This document shows positions 11,345 to 22,605 of a DNA stretch of 64,000 nt, piece by piece. A program made the translations under genes and the position numbers. Source of the stretch: Alternaria dauci (taxonomy: Eukaryota; Ascomycota; Dothideomycetes; Pleosporales; Pleosporaceae); NCBI RefSeq assembly GCF_042100115.1, contig NC_091273.1, forward strand, positions 3,162,001 through 3,226,000, read 5' to 3'. Below the pieces are notes generated by a model, which was given only the letters and a program-made list of their open reading frames with translations, searched no databases and was not told the origin of the DNA. Positions within the stretch are counted from its first letter, which is position 1. Each line of letters opens with the position of its first letter.

Positions 11345-11940
11345 GTTGGCAAGGGATGAGAGATTTGTGATCTGTGTTCGATTTGATATCAACTCGAACG
11401 TGCTGGAGCTGGAGGTTAGGTTAAGGGTCCGGGGTTAGCGGAGAGCCGATCTCCGACTCGGCTATCAGCGTGTGAGCGTCATCCCTGGGGAATGTCTGGA
11501 CACTCGTCGACGTTCTGTCCTACTGTATAGGTATTGGACTCGCCGCTTAGCGTATTTATGACAGAACCGCGCCATAAGAAGCAGTTGTTAGCCAACACTA
11601 CGCCTTTGGCGTTCCCGTTCCATGTTGCGCTCCGAATTAGTTTTCTCAATCCAGATGCAGTGTGTCTTTCTCTTTGCAGACTGGCAATTTGTAGTTGCAG
11701 GGTCAATATGCGAGCCAAATGGCCCTCGGAGCCTTATTTGACGCGGCTTCTCGGATGACTTGATCGGAGTCGATGTTCGTGGAAGATTGGAGGTGAAGGG
11801 AACGCGGATTGGTTTGGCCAATAACACATGCGCTTATGTAAGTAAATCTAGCGCGAACCCTCGGAAGCTCAACTTCAGTATGCGAGCGGCATCTTTCCCA
11901 AGCAATTGCGCAGCCTGTCTGCACCCACACCTCGCCCGAT
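11345..11940. promoter_or_regulatory. Divergent promoter region, 596 bp
   Basis: Separates the starts of the acetolactate-decarboxylase-like gene (leftward) and the NDUFS6 gene (rightward). No convincing frame lies within it. I see no clear TATA box; the role is inferred from gene orientation. Confidence 0.5.
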
Positions 11941-12768
11941 ATGCTCCCAGTCGCCCTTCGCGCCCTGCGCTCCCGCGGTGCAGCGGCCAGCTCTCGCTCC
12001 TTTGCCCGCTACACGTCGACGGCGACGACCAGCAACCAGGTCCCCGCCAACGACCCCGTCAAGCGCGATGCAAAGCCGAACGTCTCCGAGACCAATGCGG
12101 TGCCCACCTCTTCCGAGGGCTCTTTCGACAAGGTCCTGCAGGAGTCTCCAGAGGATGCCGAGAAGATGAGGGTCACACAGGCGCCAAACTACAAGGGTAT
12201 CTGGTCGCGGAGTCAGAATCCCAGGGAGGTCGCGATGAGCGGGCCTAGGTTCGAGCAGAGCATCATCGAGGACCAGGTATGTCCTGTGAAGCTGTCGAGT
12301 TGAGCGCGGTCGGGAGATCAGGGTGGAGGATTGCAGTCGACACCGTGCAATGACAGAGCATCTGCTGACACAGCTTGTTTAGCCCCGGCCATATGCCGCC
12401 ATCGAGCTCATCCACAAGCAGCCTGTTCGCTGGACACATGACCGCACAGTGTCTTGCGACGGAGGCGGTGGGCCTCTTGGACACCCAAGGATCTTCATCA
12501 ACGTAGACAAGCCCCAGATCTGCTGGTGCACATACTGCGGACTGCCATTCGTAAGTTCCCTCTCTGACTATGTGTCCTTGAGCTTCTAGGGCTCGCGTAT
12601 TCTACAGGTGAATAGTTGCTGATATCCTTGCAGGCACATGAGAAACATCGACCGCTCCTTGAAGCCACCCCCGAGCACGAGCTATCATACCCGCTTGGGC
12701 CCAAGGGCGACGCGGCCGAAGTTAACGAGACGCAGAAGGTGACGGACGAGCCGCTTGCACAGCGATAA
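11941..12768 (+). CDS. Complex I accessory subunit NDUFS6 (13 kDa type)
   Basis: Zinc-binding accessory subunit at the N-module/Q-module junction of mitochondrial NADH:ubiquinone oxidoreductase. Exons 11941..12276, 12383..12550 and 12634..12768 are all in phase and give 212 aa. The N-terminus is Arg/Ala/Ser-rich without acids (MLPVALRALRSRGAAASSRS), a typical mitochondrial presequence. The C-terminal zf-CHCC domain reads VSCDGGGGPLGHPRIFINVD, then ICWCTYCGLPFAHEKH; the ligands Cys, His, Cys, Cys are all present, split by intron 2. Intron 2 uses a GTAAGT donor. Orthologous to NUMM of Yarrowia as far as the motif shows. Confidence 0.93.
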
Positions 12769-13977
12769 AGTACTGGAATTACAAGAGCGCTCGGAGATGG
12801 TGTACATATACAGTGCAATGGAGAATTTTCAATCTGTCGTCTTGCCAAAGTTGCTAGAACGATACGCGACATGGTGTTCGAGCTCTTAGAGACTCTGGAG
12901 ATGAGCTCCGCCGCGCTGCCTCAGCGCAGGGGAAGGATACAAAGTTTGATCTGATTGAGGACTTGAGTCGAGCAATCAAACAATGCATATCAGTGAAGCC
13001 CCTACTAGGTTATTGTGAAGACTGCCTCAAATATCGCTGCGCAGAACTGAGAAGCCGGCACTTTGTCTTACCCAGTTTTGGTAAGTTCGCATTGTACTTG
13101 GTGATTGACACAGCTTCATGTGATATCGCGACACATCCCTTGATTCAGATGATGCGCGTCACTCGTGCCAATTCCCCACCTAGCTCGTGATGTCGCCAAC
13201 CGAGTTAGAGTACAAGAGTTCGCTCGCTCCCAAAAGCCTGCTGGGTAGTCTTCTTGGATCGTGCTGCAAAACACAATGCTCAAGGCCGGAGAGTGTTGGT
13301 AGTTGATCTCCGCTGTGCATTATACTTGTGCTATCACAGCACATGCCATTAGAGTCGAGAGAAGCTGTGTTGAATTCTCAGTTGGTGAAGTGATTAGTCG
13401 GTGGCTTTCGGGCCTCAGACCATATAGGTGACATCTTGAAGCGTAGATACATTGGATGATGGCCTTCGCAGGTCATTATAGTAGCGTCCGATGGTTCTTC
13501 ATCTGGTTCCTGTGGAGTTATCAATAACCTCGAGAACTCACAATACGAGCTTGGAGAACCTCACAACGAGCCTAGTTTGACTCCTGGGCAGCTATACACA
13601 TCAACCCACATCCGCATGTGTCAAGCACATGCTCAATCATGCTTTACTTTAGCAATAGATGTGTTAAAAGTCTCTCAACGGCGACCAGGTTTCAAATTGG
13701 TGGCGACTGAAGAAGATAAAGAAGAGTTAAAGCAGGCCGAAGGATTTTGATATGGACTAGTCCAGCCCTTTCTGGTAACTGGCCCTAGGTTCCATGCCCC
13801 CAGCCATCAGTGACACCTCTGATAGGAAAGAAGAGCATATCATTTGTCCGCAAGGAGTGTTAGTGAAAGCAAAGAACGCACATGCCATTTGCTAACCCCA
13901 CCAAAATATCCCCTCTGACGTCACAGCACCCCACATCATCCGGCGACACTCAACCCTCCAAACTTTAGCTCAATGCA
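12769..13977. other. Intergenic 1.2 kb, no supported gene
   Basis: Only short frames without codon bias. It lies 3' of NDUFS6 and 5' of the YjbQ-family gene. No tRNA or repeat recognised. Confidence 0.5.
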
Positions 13978-14676
13978 ATGCCGCAGCCACACTCGACAAC
14001 CTCGCATCTGACAACATTCCTGATAGTCTTCATCTTCGTGATCGCCCTATTCCCAGGACTCTTTGTCGGCATATTCTGGGCGCCTTATAACAGTCTCGCA
14101 AACTACCTTGTACCGACACCACAACCGCGCAAAAGCGTAGTCTGCAAAAGTCCGAACATCTGCACTGCACCGCCAATCATGTCTTGGTATGCCCACCTTC
14201 TCCTAATCTTTTCCCAGACACAAAGTCCGTCGCTAACGATACCTAGGTCACAGAAATCTTTCACCCTCCCCAGCCGGTCGCGTGGCTCTTACCTCATAAC
14301 CGACCACGTCCTGAAAGAAGTTCCCGAAATCAAGAACTACAAGACTGGCCTGCTCAACCTATTCGTCCAACATACCTCCTGCGCGCTATCTCTAAACGAG
14401 AATTACGATTCGGATGTGCGCGCGGACATGAGCACGGCGTTGGATCGCATTGTGCCAGAAGACAAAAAGGGACAGGGACTGTACCGACATGATGCAGAGG
14501 GCAGTGATGATATGCCTGCGCATGTAAAGTCTGCGTTGATTGGCGCGAGCGTTACGATTCCTATTACAAATGGAAGGTTGAACACCGGCACGTGGCAAGG
14601 CATCTGGTACCTCGAGTTCAGAGACTCGAAGCATACACGAAAGGTTGTTGCTACGATTCAGGGCGAGAAGATGTGA
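13978..14676 (+). CDS. YjbQ/UPF0047-family protein
   Basis: Member of the widespread YjbQ (UPF0047) family of small beta-rich proteins of uncertain role; some members show weak thiamin phosphate synthase activity. The conserved segments LLNLFVQHTSCALSLNEN, DVRADM, HVKSALIGASVTIPI and LNTGTWQGIWYLEFRD are all present. A 60-bp intron at 14187-14246 (GTATGC donor, GCTAAC branch, TAG acceptor) is likely, because removal gives MSWSQKSFTLPSRSRGSYL, the usual family start. The short form, 14179..14186 plus 14247..14676, is 145 aa. The frame stays open to ATG 13978, adding about 67 residues with one hydrophobic segment, so a membrane-anchored 212-aa form is possible. Confidence 0.85.
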   Translation: MPQPHSTTSHLTTFLIVFIFVIALFPGLFVGIFWAPYNSLANYLVPTPQPRKSVVCKSPNICTAPPIMSWYAHLLLIFSQTQSPSLTIPRSQKSFTLPSRSRGSYLITDHVLKEVPEIKNYKTGLLNLFVQHTSCALSLNENYDSDVRADMSTALDRIVPEDKKGQGLYRHDAEGSDDMPAHVKSALIGASVTIPITNGRLNTGTWQGIWYLEFRDSKHTRKVVATIQGEKM

Positions 14677-15089
14677 ATTTGAGGATGTAGACGCAAGTGG
14701 CTTTGAGCTTTTCTTAAATATAATAAGCAAGAGGCGATACCAATTGAATGGGAACGCAGAAGTGCAATTTCAAAGATATGGAGCCGGGTACTTTGATACT
14801 ATGATCTACCATGCAGACGCAACTCCGTCGCCACTTATGCAAACCACCAAGGAAATACCCGCAATAACGCCTGTCCTGCATGACCCTGACTTCAATGTCG
14901 TAATCTGTAGTTCATCGTCGAGTCACCAGCCTATATGTACATGAAAAAGATTATGAAAATAGTAGATCCTGTTGTCCCGCCCTCTCCCTGCCATGGTTGC
15001 TGCCGTATCTCGAATCAGTCTGTCGCCCCCCTTGTCAATTCTCCATTGTCATCGATGAGAGCGTCGCTAGCCGGCCGTCAACGTTTCGA
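14677..15089. other. Convergent 3' region
   Basis: Holds the 3' UTRs of the YjbQ-family gene (rightward) and the Tyr/Gly-rich gene (leftward). No supported gene. Confidence 0.5.
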
Positions 15090-15875
15090 TCACGCGCGGT
15101 GAAAGACAAGGAAGCCGATATCAGCATCCATCATCCACCGACCAGGATGGCACTCGTTTTCGATCTGGTAATAGGACCTGAGATGCCACTCGCCGTTCAC
15201 CTCACGACACCAGAAGGGGTCGTCGTCGCGCGCATCAGCTGGCCGGATCTTGCGCGGATCGTAGGCACCACGCTCGGTCGCAATCCTTCGATTTTCCATC
15301 TGGATGTCCTCACGTGTGGGGCCAGGCTGAGCGTGACCGTGGACGTATGCTGGTCTCGTCTCCCTGACGGTTTGTGTGATGGGGGTCGAATAGCTTTGAG
15401 CCTGGCTGTTCGTCACGTGGTAGGTAGTGGTAGTGGGAGTCGTTCCGGGCGGGTAGACGTGCGCCGTGTAGCCATAAGTGGGTACCGTGTTGTAGTAGGT
15501 CCTCTGGTAGGGGTAATAGAAGTTAGCAAGTGGGTACAGCGAACCATACAAGTTGTCGTTGTAGTAGCCATAGACACCGCCGTAGGAAGGGTAAGAGTAG
15601 TTGGAGGCAAAGTAATTCTGGGGATAGTAGTTGGTGGCGTATGCTTGAGGGTATAGGGGACGGGCGTTGTATACCGCGGGCTGGTAGGCACCTACTCCAT
15701 ATCCTACACCCATACTAACGCCAACGCTTCCATACCCACCGTAGCCAAAGCCGCCTCCAATGACGCCCGTGGGTGCGGCGCCATTAGCGGCCTGGCCGGC
15801 ATAGGTGAGGAAACCACGTTGTCCGTAGCGGGGATTATAGATGTACCGGTGGCGGGGCTTTGGGTACGCCTCCAT
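15090..15875 (-). CDS. Tyr/Gly-rich low-complexity protein
   Basis: An intact 261-aa frame from ATG 15875. Residues 1-150 are dominated by Tyr, Gly, Pro, Asn and Ala (for example YGGYGSVGVSMGVGYGVG and YYNDNLYGSLYPLANFYYPY), of the kind found in disordered or phase-separating proteins. The last 90 residues are charged and contain a compact block DDDPFWCREVNGEWHLRSYY followed by ECHPGRW, which may be a small folded domain. No signal peptide or membrane segment. A second Tyr/Gly-rich frame lies directly upstream on the same strand and might be an earlier exon. I do not recognise the family. Confidence 0.65.
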   Translation of the reverse strand: MEAYPKPRHRYIYNPRYGQRGFLTYAGQAANGAAPTGVIGGGFGYGGYGSVGVSMGVGYGVGAYQPAVYNARPLYPQAYATNYYPQNYFASNYSYPSYGGVYGYYNDNLYGSLYPLANFYYPYQRTYYNTVPTYGYTAHVYPPGTTPTTTTYHVTNSQAQSYSTPITQTVRETRPAYVHGHAQPGPTREDIQMENRRIATERGAYDPRKIRPADARDDDPFWCREVNGEWHLRSYYQIENECHPGRWMMDADIGFLVFHRA

Positions 15876-16169
15876 TATGATGATTGGTGACCGATATTTG
15901 ATGGAGTATTGGCAGTGATTGTAATATTGGAAGTTTGGTGGGCAGGTGTGACTATCAGAGTGGGGTACTCGAGAGAAGGGAGAAGGTACGGGTTGAAGTG
16001 AGACACAAAAAGATGGAGAAGAAAATGTGACCGCGGCAATGGAGACCGAAGGCAACCCAATGTTCAAGGTGTCATGCGAGCCAATGATGGCGGGGTAAGG
16101 CAGCGGTGTAGTAAAGGGAAGGCGCAAGGCAGCGCAATCAGAGCAAAGAGAAACGGTTGATGACTTACC

Positions 16170-16501
16170 ATCGCGGAATTGACCGGCATAACATCGCGGG
16201 CCCCAACATGATATTCAGTGCCATATGCATATCCGGACGAGTAGCCAGGATAGCCACCTCCAACAAAACCTCGAGAGACCATGGGTTGAGAGTACCGAAT
16301 CGGACGGTTGACCGCATTGCTCATGTAGCGGCCGCTAGGCGGGCCAACATAGTAGCGTGAAGGGTAGTATGAGCCGCCGAGACCATACTTGCGGCGTCTG
16401 GACATACCAGAGCGCGGGTCGTGGTCTTCTGTGCAGTAGCGTCGATCATTGCGGACCTCGAGCCTAGACTCGTAGCTGTAGTCGTCATCGCTGAAGCACA
16501 T
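16170..16501 (-). CDS. Second Tyr/Gly/Arg-rich frame, partial or upstream exon
   Basis: About 110 codons from ATG 16501 (MCFSDDDYSYES), Tyr/Arg/Gly-rich, ending in a strong GTAAGT donor after codon NSAM near 16169. It resembles the downstream Tyr/Gly-rich protein in composition and could be its 5' exon. The only acceptor that keeps frame is a weak GGAG at the second codon of the downstream gene, giving an intron of about 300 bp. Without splicing it reads on to a stop at 16064. A further short Cys/Tyr frame near 16690-16736 also ends in a GTAAGC donor, so the 5' end is unresolved. Confidence 0.45.
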
Positions 16502-16795
16502 CTTGCTAGTTGGCGTATTGGGCTGAGTAAAGATTGGAGACGAAGGGAGTAAGCAATCAGCAGGCCGATAGTAGGCGAAGCAAACGGAGACACATGACGT
16601 AGGCTGGAATATGAGGGAAATGAAGACTTCACCGTGAGTTGGACAAGTGACCGTGACTCTGGAATTGGACTAGCGAGTTGAGAAATGCTTACCACTTCTT
16701 TGCATCCGGCGAAGTAATCATAATGTACAAACACATGTCAATACAAGCCTCGAGGCCTGCTGAAGGTCTGATGGCAATTCGAGGGCCGTTCAAGT

Positions 16796-17554
16796 TCACG
16801 TACTCTTTCCACTACTAGTCTTGGGTGCAGCGCCTCCCTTGACAGCTTCAATACTTTTCCCCTTATTCCTAAACATGCCGCGAAATGTCCTCAGAACTGG
16901 GGCAACCGTCCACCTTGCAAAGGCTGGAGTAGCCCAGACACTAAAGACAATCCTCGGAATCAGGAACATCTTAACGATGGCGTAAGCAGTCGCAAACTCA
17001 ACGACAAGTCTGACACCACCTTCACCAACATTCCAAGCCTGATCCACTTTCCTCAATCTCTTCGTCTCGCTACCAATCCCGTCGTCATCTGATGCCGACA
17101 GCCAACCGCTTCCTTTCATCCATTTCCGTTGTTTGTCGTCTTTCTGGATCTCTTCGACTTCACGTTCAGCCTCGAGTGCTTCATCGCTACGTATCCAGCC
17201 CTTTCGCTTGAAGTAGCGACCAAAGCGCTCGACCCCCGAAGCAATCCAAGCCCCTTCGGCGAACCACGGTGGTAGCCAGTGCGTGTAGTGGAAATAGCCC
17301 GCGAGGCCGAACAAGGGGATTATGGCCGTGAGCTCGTGGAGGATGAGAAACGACGTTATGTGGGTGACGGGCGCATTGCCGAGCGCATTGGTGTACTTGT
17401 GCAGAAATTTCGGTAGACGGCGGTTGAAGCGCTCGATGCGTGACTGCGAGGAGGCTGGAGGCGCGAGGGGCTTTGTTGCATAGCGGCACTGGTGTGGTCT
17501 GCGCAGTAACTGTGGCGGGCGCGCAGTCGCCCGGAGGATAGTTCGTCGTAGCAT
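16796..17554 (-). CDS. Mitochondrial inner-membrane protein, probably Mrx11-like
   Basis: Single exon, 252 aa. The N-terminus is Arg/Leu-rich without acids (MLRRTILRATARPPQLLRR), a mitochondrial presequence. A hydrophobic segment at about residues 68-90 (SFLILHELTAIIPLFGLAGY) is followed by a charged matrix or intermembrane loop and a second hydrophobic stretch near residues 185-215 (EFATAYAIVKMFLIPRIVFS). The HELTAI(I/V)PLFGLA wording is shared by fungal mitochondrial proteins that I believe include yeast Mrx11 (YPL041C); the alternative is a DUF1279/FAM210 relative. The mitochondrial location is well supported; the family name is a memory-based guess and no activity is known. Confidence 0.75.
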   Translation of the reverse strand: MLRRTILRATARPPQLLRRPHQCRYATKPLAPPASSQSRIERFNRRLPKFLHKYTNALGNAPVTHITSFLILHELTAIIPLFGLAGYFHYTHWLPPWFAEGAWIASGVERFGRYFKRKGWIRSDEALEAEREVEEIQKDDKQRKWMKGSGWLSASDDDGIGSETKRLRKVDQAWNVGEGGVRLVVEFATAYAIVKMFLIPRIVFSVWATPAFARWTVAPVLRTFRGMFRNKGKSIEAVKGGAAPKTSSGKST

Positions 17555-18060
17555 GTTGGTCGTAATCCCACCTCCTCTTCCGCTCAGCCTCCGATCCCAG
17601 ATGGCTCTCTGTGCCGCGTGCTGTGTCGTGGTTCCATGTTGGGACAGCTGTCGGTACCTGCGTCAAGTATGACGAAGTTGCCGGGGCGTTGACGGGCCGC
17701 ACCCCACCTCGATCGCGTCTGCCGCTTAACCATATCTGGGCATCACACCAGGTGTGCGTTCCACGATGGAATGTTTGAACAATTATCCGACTTGTATCCC
17801 ATCCCTGACAAAGCCTCCATCGCCGCGACATTTCCGTTTCAGGCGTAGAGCAAAAACCTAATAACTGAGTGGAGGCAGTCGAGTGAACATGTGCAACACG
17901 TATGATCCATGCATTGATCAAGAGAATTGCTACTACGCTAACACTGAACGAAGCTATAACCTGTCCCCTTTTTTGTATACACATTCGCATTGCGTTTCTT
18001 TGGTCTTTGTCTACCTGGTTCGTTTGCAGCGACCAAGCAAAGCCATCGGCCTAAAGTCTC
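17555..18060. other. Intergenic, promoter of the mitochondrial membrane protein gene
   Basis: Both neighbours are leftward, so it holds that gene's promoter and the 3' UTR of the insulysin gene. No supported gene. Confidence 0.5.
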
Positions 18061-21000
18061 TCACAACTTCTCAGCAACCTCGACAAACTCTTCAAGGTTG
18101 CGTACAGGTCGCACACCGGAGCTGACTTGCATGCTTGCCTTCCACGCATGTACATCTTCAATGAGAACAGGTTGCGATGCATCCACCACGCTCTCAACAT
18201 CCGCTGACGCATCAAGAGCTTGTGGAGCTGCTGGGAGGCCCGAGTCCGCGACGCCCAATGCAGCTTTGGCTTCATCGAGGACCTTGTTAGCGACCTCCTT
18301 CTCCACCTTGAGGTCATCCGTAAGATGTGTAGCGACGGCATCTGAGATAGCCTCGTTGGACGATGCATCCTTGATGCGCGTCTGGAAAGCCTCTTCGTTG
18401 GCTTTGATCTTGTGTTCGGCGAGGATGATCTTGAGCGCCGCTGCAGCAGCAGTCTTCCTCTCATCGAGCGAGGGCTCCTTGGCTTTTGCCTGTGCTTGGA
18501 GATGCACTGACAGCTTGGAGCGCTGAGAGGACGATGTCGAGATGTAGTGGTTGTAGAAATCGACCATGTCCTTCTTTGTAAGCTTCTCAAGAGTCGCAGC
18601 ATCAACATCGGCTGTACATCTGTCAATACTGTACTACTGTCGGAAGGTTGGGATTGGCATACCTTGCAAGAAATCATATGAATCACTGTAAATATGATTC
18701 CAAAACCTGTTGTCTTCAGACGACAAATTCTCGAGTTTCGCGAGCCTCTTGTTAATCATCGCGCGCTTGTGGCTTTCAAAGTCCTCGTTACTCATGTCGT
18801 TCAAGGTCTGTTCGAACGTGTTGAGGAAGTTCTCGATGCGACCCTCAAGGTACCGACAATCCTTTTCACTCTGTATAAGAATACGGTAACCTGACCAGAT
18901 GTCGTGGAAGCTAGAGCCAGAAAACACGACGTAGCCGAGTTGCTCGATGGTACGAAGCTGATTGAAACAAGGCTCATCTGTCATCTGTCCAAGAAGTAGT
19001 AGTTTGGCGCGCGTAACGATGTCGTAGCGGTGGCCAGCATACAGGCTGTATTCGATACAGTGATTGACATTCTCAGGGTCCTTTAGCTGCTTCTCATAAA
19101 TGAAGTTACTGCCGGACGGCCAGATGAGTCCCCGGCGCGTCGGTACTTGATTCGCTGGTAGTCTCCTGGGCTTGATAGTACGCTCTACGAGATCGGTGAT
19201 CTTCAAAGCCTCTTCCTTGTAGAGATTACCGTGTGCCAGGACCTCGATCTGACACTGCGCTAGAATCTGTGGGAAGAACTGCTGAACATCCTGCGCCGTC
19301 ACGTTCTCAAGTTCTGGGAGCAGTTCATCATTCAACACGCTCTTCTCGCTCTTAAATTGTCGAGAATAGGTACCGACTTGATGGAAAGGCTGCCCGTATT
19401 CCGTATTGCGTAGAGAACGCAACAACCGGTCGTGAATGATCTTGAATCGTTCTTCCGAAACTTCAAGATCTCGTACTTGAAGCAAGACTTTCTCCAGTAA
19501 TACATGGAGCTTGTCATTATAGCCGCTTACAGTAATCGAAAGACCACTGATGTGGTTGGTAAAGTCGTAGACCAGCCCCGAAAGGTCGGCGTCGTATGAA
19601 TACTCTACCAGAGCGTCATTCACAAGTTCGCGATACAGCGTGCATAGCAGCGTGATGCGGGCTGTGACGCTTGTGATAGGTGTTCGGAAATAGATGTGCA
19701 CGTTGGCCTTGGGTACCCAGAACTGATCGTCCTTTTTCCACCAGATGCGTACGTTGTTGTCGTGGCGTATAAGCTTGGGCTCCTTAGCCGGCCGTTCAAC
19801 ATCCTTCTTTTCCACTTCCAGTCGGGTTGGGATAAACTCATTTCTGTGTGGGAAATGCAACTCTGCTGGTCGGCTCTTGCTTTCGAATGCTTCTTTAATC
19901 TCGGCAAGAAAATCCTCTGGTATCTTCTCGACCTTGTGCTCTGTGCCATACCATTTCTCCTTTTGGTCCCAACCGCCTGGGAAATCTTGACTAACAATCG
20001 TCATCCTGAAGTTGTCTGGTCGGAGGTAAGACATTGCTTCGCTAATCAGCGCGGCATCGAATTTTTTGATAATGGCTGGTCCACTTAGCAACATCTTGCG
20101 GTCGTACGGCCTCTGCATGATGCCTGCCAGACCACTTGCAGTCCGGCTCGGTGGACTCTTTTGCTTGAAGCGGAACTCGACTTCACTAATCCGCATTTGC
20201 TCTTCGACTATCCACTCTTGAGGCGGCTGGTCACGCATGAGTCCGATATACTGGAAGACAAGTTTCGCAACCTCCTTGTAGTTTTGAAGGCCCTCTTCAG
20301 TCAACTTGATATTGACGGTAAATAGTCCGGAGCCAGGACATAGAGTAGATCCTCCAGCACCAAGTCCGTTTGCCCATCCTCTGGCCTTGATGAGTGCAAG
20401 GACACTGCCAGGGCCCTCATGGCCGAGCAAGTGACTTAGGTATCTTGAAGGATGTGACTCGTAAAACTTTTCTTCATCACGGTACGCAAACTGGAGCTCT
20501 AATGACCGGGATTCCAAAACCGGCCTGGCAAAGGTTTGTGTTAACAGTTCGTTCCCGGTATAGACGGGCATATCCCAACGGTTCTGGCCAAGATTTTTGT
20601 TAGGCACCTTAGAGAAGATCTCTTCTACCCATGCCTCGAGTGTATCTAAGCTCTCTCGACCTAGGACAACCAGCTTCATACGATTCGCCGAGTAATGCGT
20701 GGAATGAAACTTGATGAACTCGTCGCGGATCTTTACCCCACGTGCTATTGGTTCGTCGTGTAGAGTCTTGTAGCTTCCCGTAGAAAAGTGATTGTAGGGA
20801 TGGTCTGGATTTGCCAAGGCTTTGTTGAGCTGGTGCAGCCGCCAGGTGTCGTTTTGGAGGTTCTTCTTGTTCTCCGAATCCACCGCTTTGAGCTCGCGAT
20901 CAACCGTGTCCTCCAAGAACAGAGGGCTGATGAAGAATTGGCCAAAGCGATCCAGCCCTCCCCATAGCGGCGATGCGTCTCTGGAGTCTGCCAGATTTGT

Positions 21001-21684
21001 TTGTGATGCATCCGGTGATGCGGCTTGACTGCTCGTAGGCGTAGACGAAGGATACGAAAGCTCGAAGTAGTAGTTGGTCGACGTGGAGGCTGTGAAGGCA
21101 TTCGAATATCCGCCGTGGCGCGTCAGATACTGGTTATAGGCGTTTTCCTCTGGGTACTTCTCGGTGCCCATGAACAGCAGGTGCTCGACCGCGTGCGCGA
21201 TACCCGGCATATCCGGCGCATCGCTGAAGCTTCCAACATTGACGTCCAGTGCCGCGCTAGCCTTGTCTGTCCCCGCCTCGTGTATCAGAAGAACCTCTAA
21301 TTGATTCGGTAGGGTGATGATTCGGTAGGAGCGATCATCGAGTTGTGGCCTCTCCAGGTCTTCTATGCGCTGCCGTCCTCCGACTTCTCTTCCCAGCGCC
21401 TCCGTCATCTTGGCTAGTTGGCTGCTTTTCCGTGGCGACGTTGCGAGGCTACGATGTGCGGTAGGCAGCGGGACGATGGCAGCAGCCTGGCGACTACGAA
21501 GGTTATGTATGCGGCGTGGGCCGAGGCGACTAGTGGCGAGCGAAGTAGAGGCTGAGCAATGTGATGACGGGAGTGTGTATTGTGCAATCGACCAAGCAAT
21601 CGGAAACCTAGGAACAAGTGTTCGGTATCGTGATACAAGCGACAGATTTCCCAGAGACTGTCGTGCGCCTAGCGGTGGGAGCAT
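18061..21684 (-). CDS. ste23: Insulysin-type M16 metallopeptidase (Ste23/IDE)
   Basis: Zinc peptidase that degrades short peptides inside a closed chamber; the yeast orthologue also trims a-factor precursor. Exons 21684..18663 and 18611..18061 (52-bp intron, in phase) give 1190 aa. The inverted zinc motif HxxEH is seen in HAVEHLLFMGTEKYPEENAY, with the third Glu in the downstream helix (ELKAVDSENKKN). The later inactive M16 repeats end in RTIEQLGYVVFSGSS and the exon-2 KDMVDFYNHYI segment, as in the family. Two starts are possible: ATG 21684 adds 92 residues rich in Arg, Ser and Ala resembling a mitochondrial presequence, whereas ATG 21408 gives the standard cytosolic protein (1098 aa). The open frame upstream reaches only GTG. 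Confidence 0.93.
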
Positions 21685-22033
21685 CCACAAGACTTGCGGT
21701 GGAGCTGGGCGTGGTTGGACAGAGCTTCCGGGTACCACACTTCTACCAGTGACTGCTGCCTTGTACTATGCGATTGCGTGCTCCCGCGGGGATTTCAGGG
21801 GCGGTGAGACAGACTGGGATACGGCAGCGGGGAGAAGGGAGTTTGCTGACCAAGGCTCTAAACACTAAACAATGGACAGACTGCAAATGCGGCGGACCCC
21901 CGGTGCTGTGGTAGCCATGAACGTCAGATACGGTGGGTCCGGCATTGTCGATAAGACGGCCGATCCGATCACCGCTAACTTGCTACAGGCTGCCAATTGC
22001 CCGTCCACCGTCTCCCACCGTCTACGTGACAAC
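21685..22033. promoter_or_regulatory. Divergent promoter region of ste23 and the EthD gene
   Basis: Intergenic segment between leftward ste23 and the rightward EthD gene. A possible 5' intron of the EthD gene lies here: a GTGGGT donor near 21936 and a GCTAACTTGCTACAG end near 21987. Confidence 0.45.
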
Positions 22034-22520
22034 ATGGTGCCCAAAGCATTTCAAGCAGGTTACGCGAACACTACGGGCTTCAGAAAGGTTGTCAAAGCAA
22101 CTATCTACATCAAGAAAAAGGACGGAATGTCGGATGATGACTTCATTGAGTATTACAACAACAACCATGCTCAGCGGGCCGTCCCCATTCTCCAGCGCCA
22201 TGGCATACTCAGCTACAGCCTTGTATAGTCACAAACAAAGTCGATGTGTTGTACTGAAGCTGAGACCGCCACAGACCTATCATCTAGAGCGGGATCGCAA
22301 AGCCATACAAGACATCATGCACGGCAAAGCCAAACTCATGGACTATGACGCCATCTGCACCTTTGTCTTTCCCGATTATCTGGCCCTGGCCAAGTTCATG
22401 TACGATAAAGACGGAGCCGCTCTGAATGGCGATCATGAAAACTTCATGGATGACAGTCAAATGAAGATGATGGTCGGAGACGAGTACATGCTGATCAAGA
22501 ACGGGGACAAAGTCGGATGA
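22034..22520 (+). CDS. EthD-domain protein
   Basis: Small dimeric alpha-beta barrel protein of the EthD family, members of which act in polyketide or ether degradation or as small decarboxylase/dehydratase-like enzymes. Exons 22034..22222 and 22275..22520 (52-bp intron, phase 0) give 144 aa. Family features: KATIYIKKKDGMSDDDFIEY, NNHAQRAVPILQRHGI with the conserved His, then DYDAICTFVFPD and a C-terminal FMDDSQMKMMVGDEY. The intron joins SYSL to TYHLERDR, matching the family. The frame is also open from ATG 21872, adding 54 residues without family resemblance, so 22034 is preferred. Substrate unknown; no cluster context. Confidence 0.85.
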
Positions 22521-22605
22521 TCGAATCGCAATCGAAGACGCAGTCTCCTGGGGTATCATTGAACCGTACCAAGTGTACAAATGCGGCGCGAACATGTCGT
22601 CGCGT

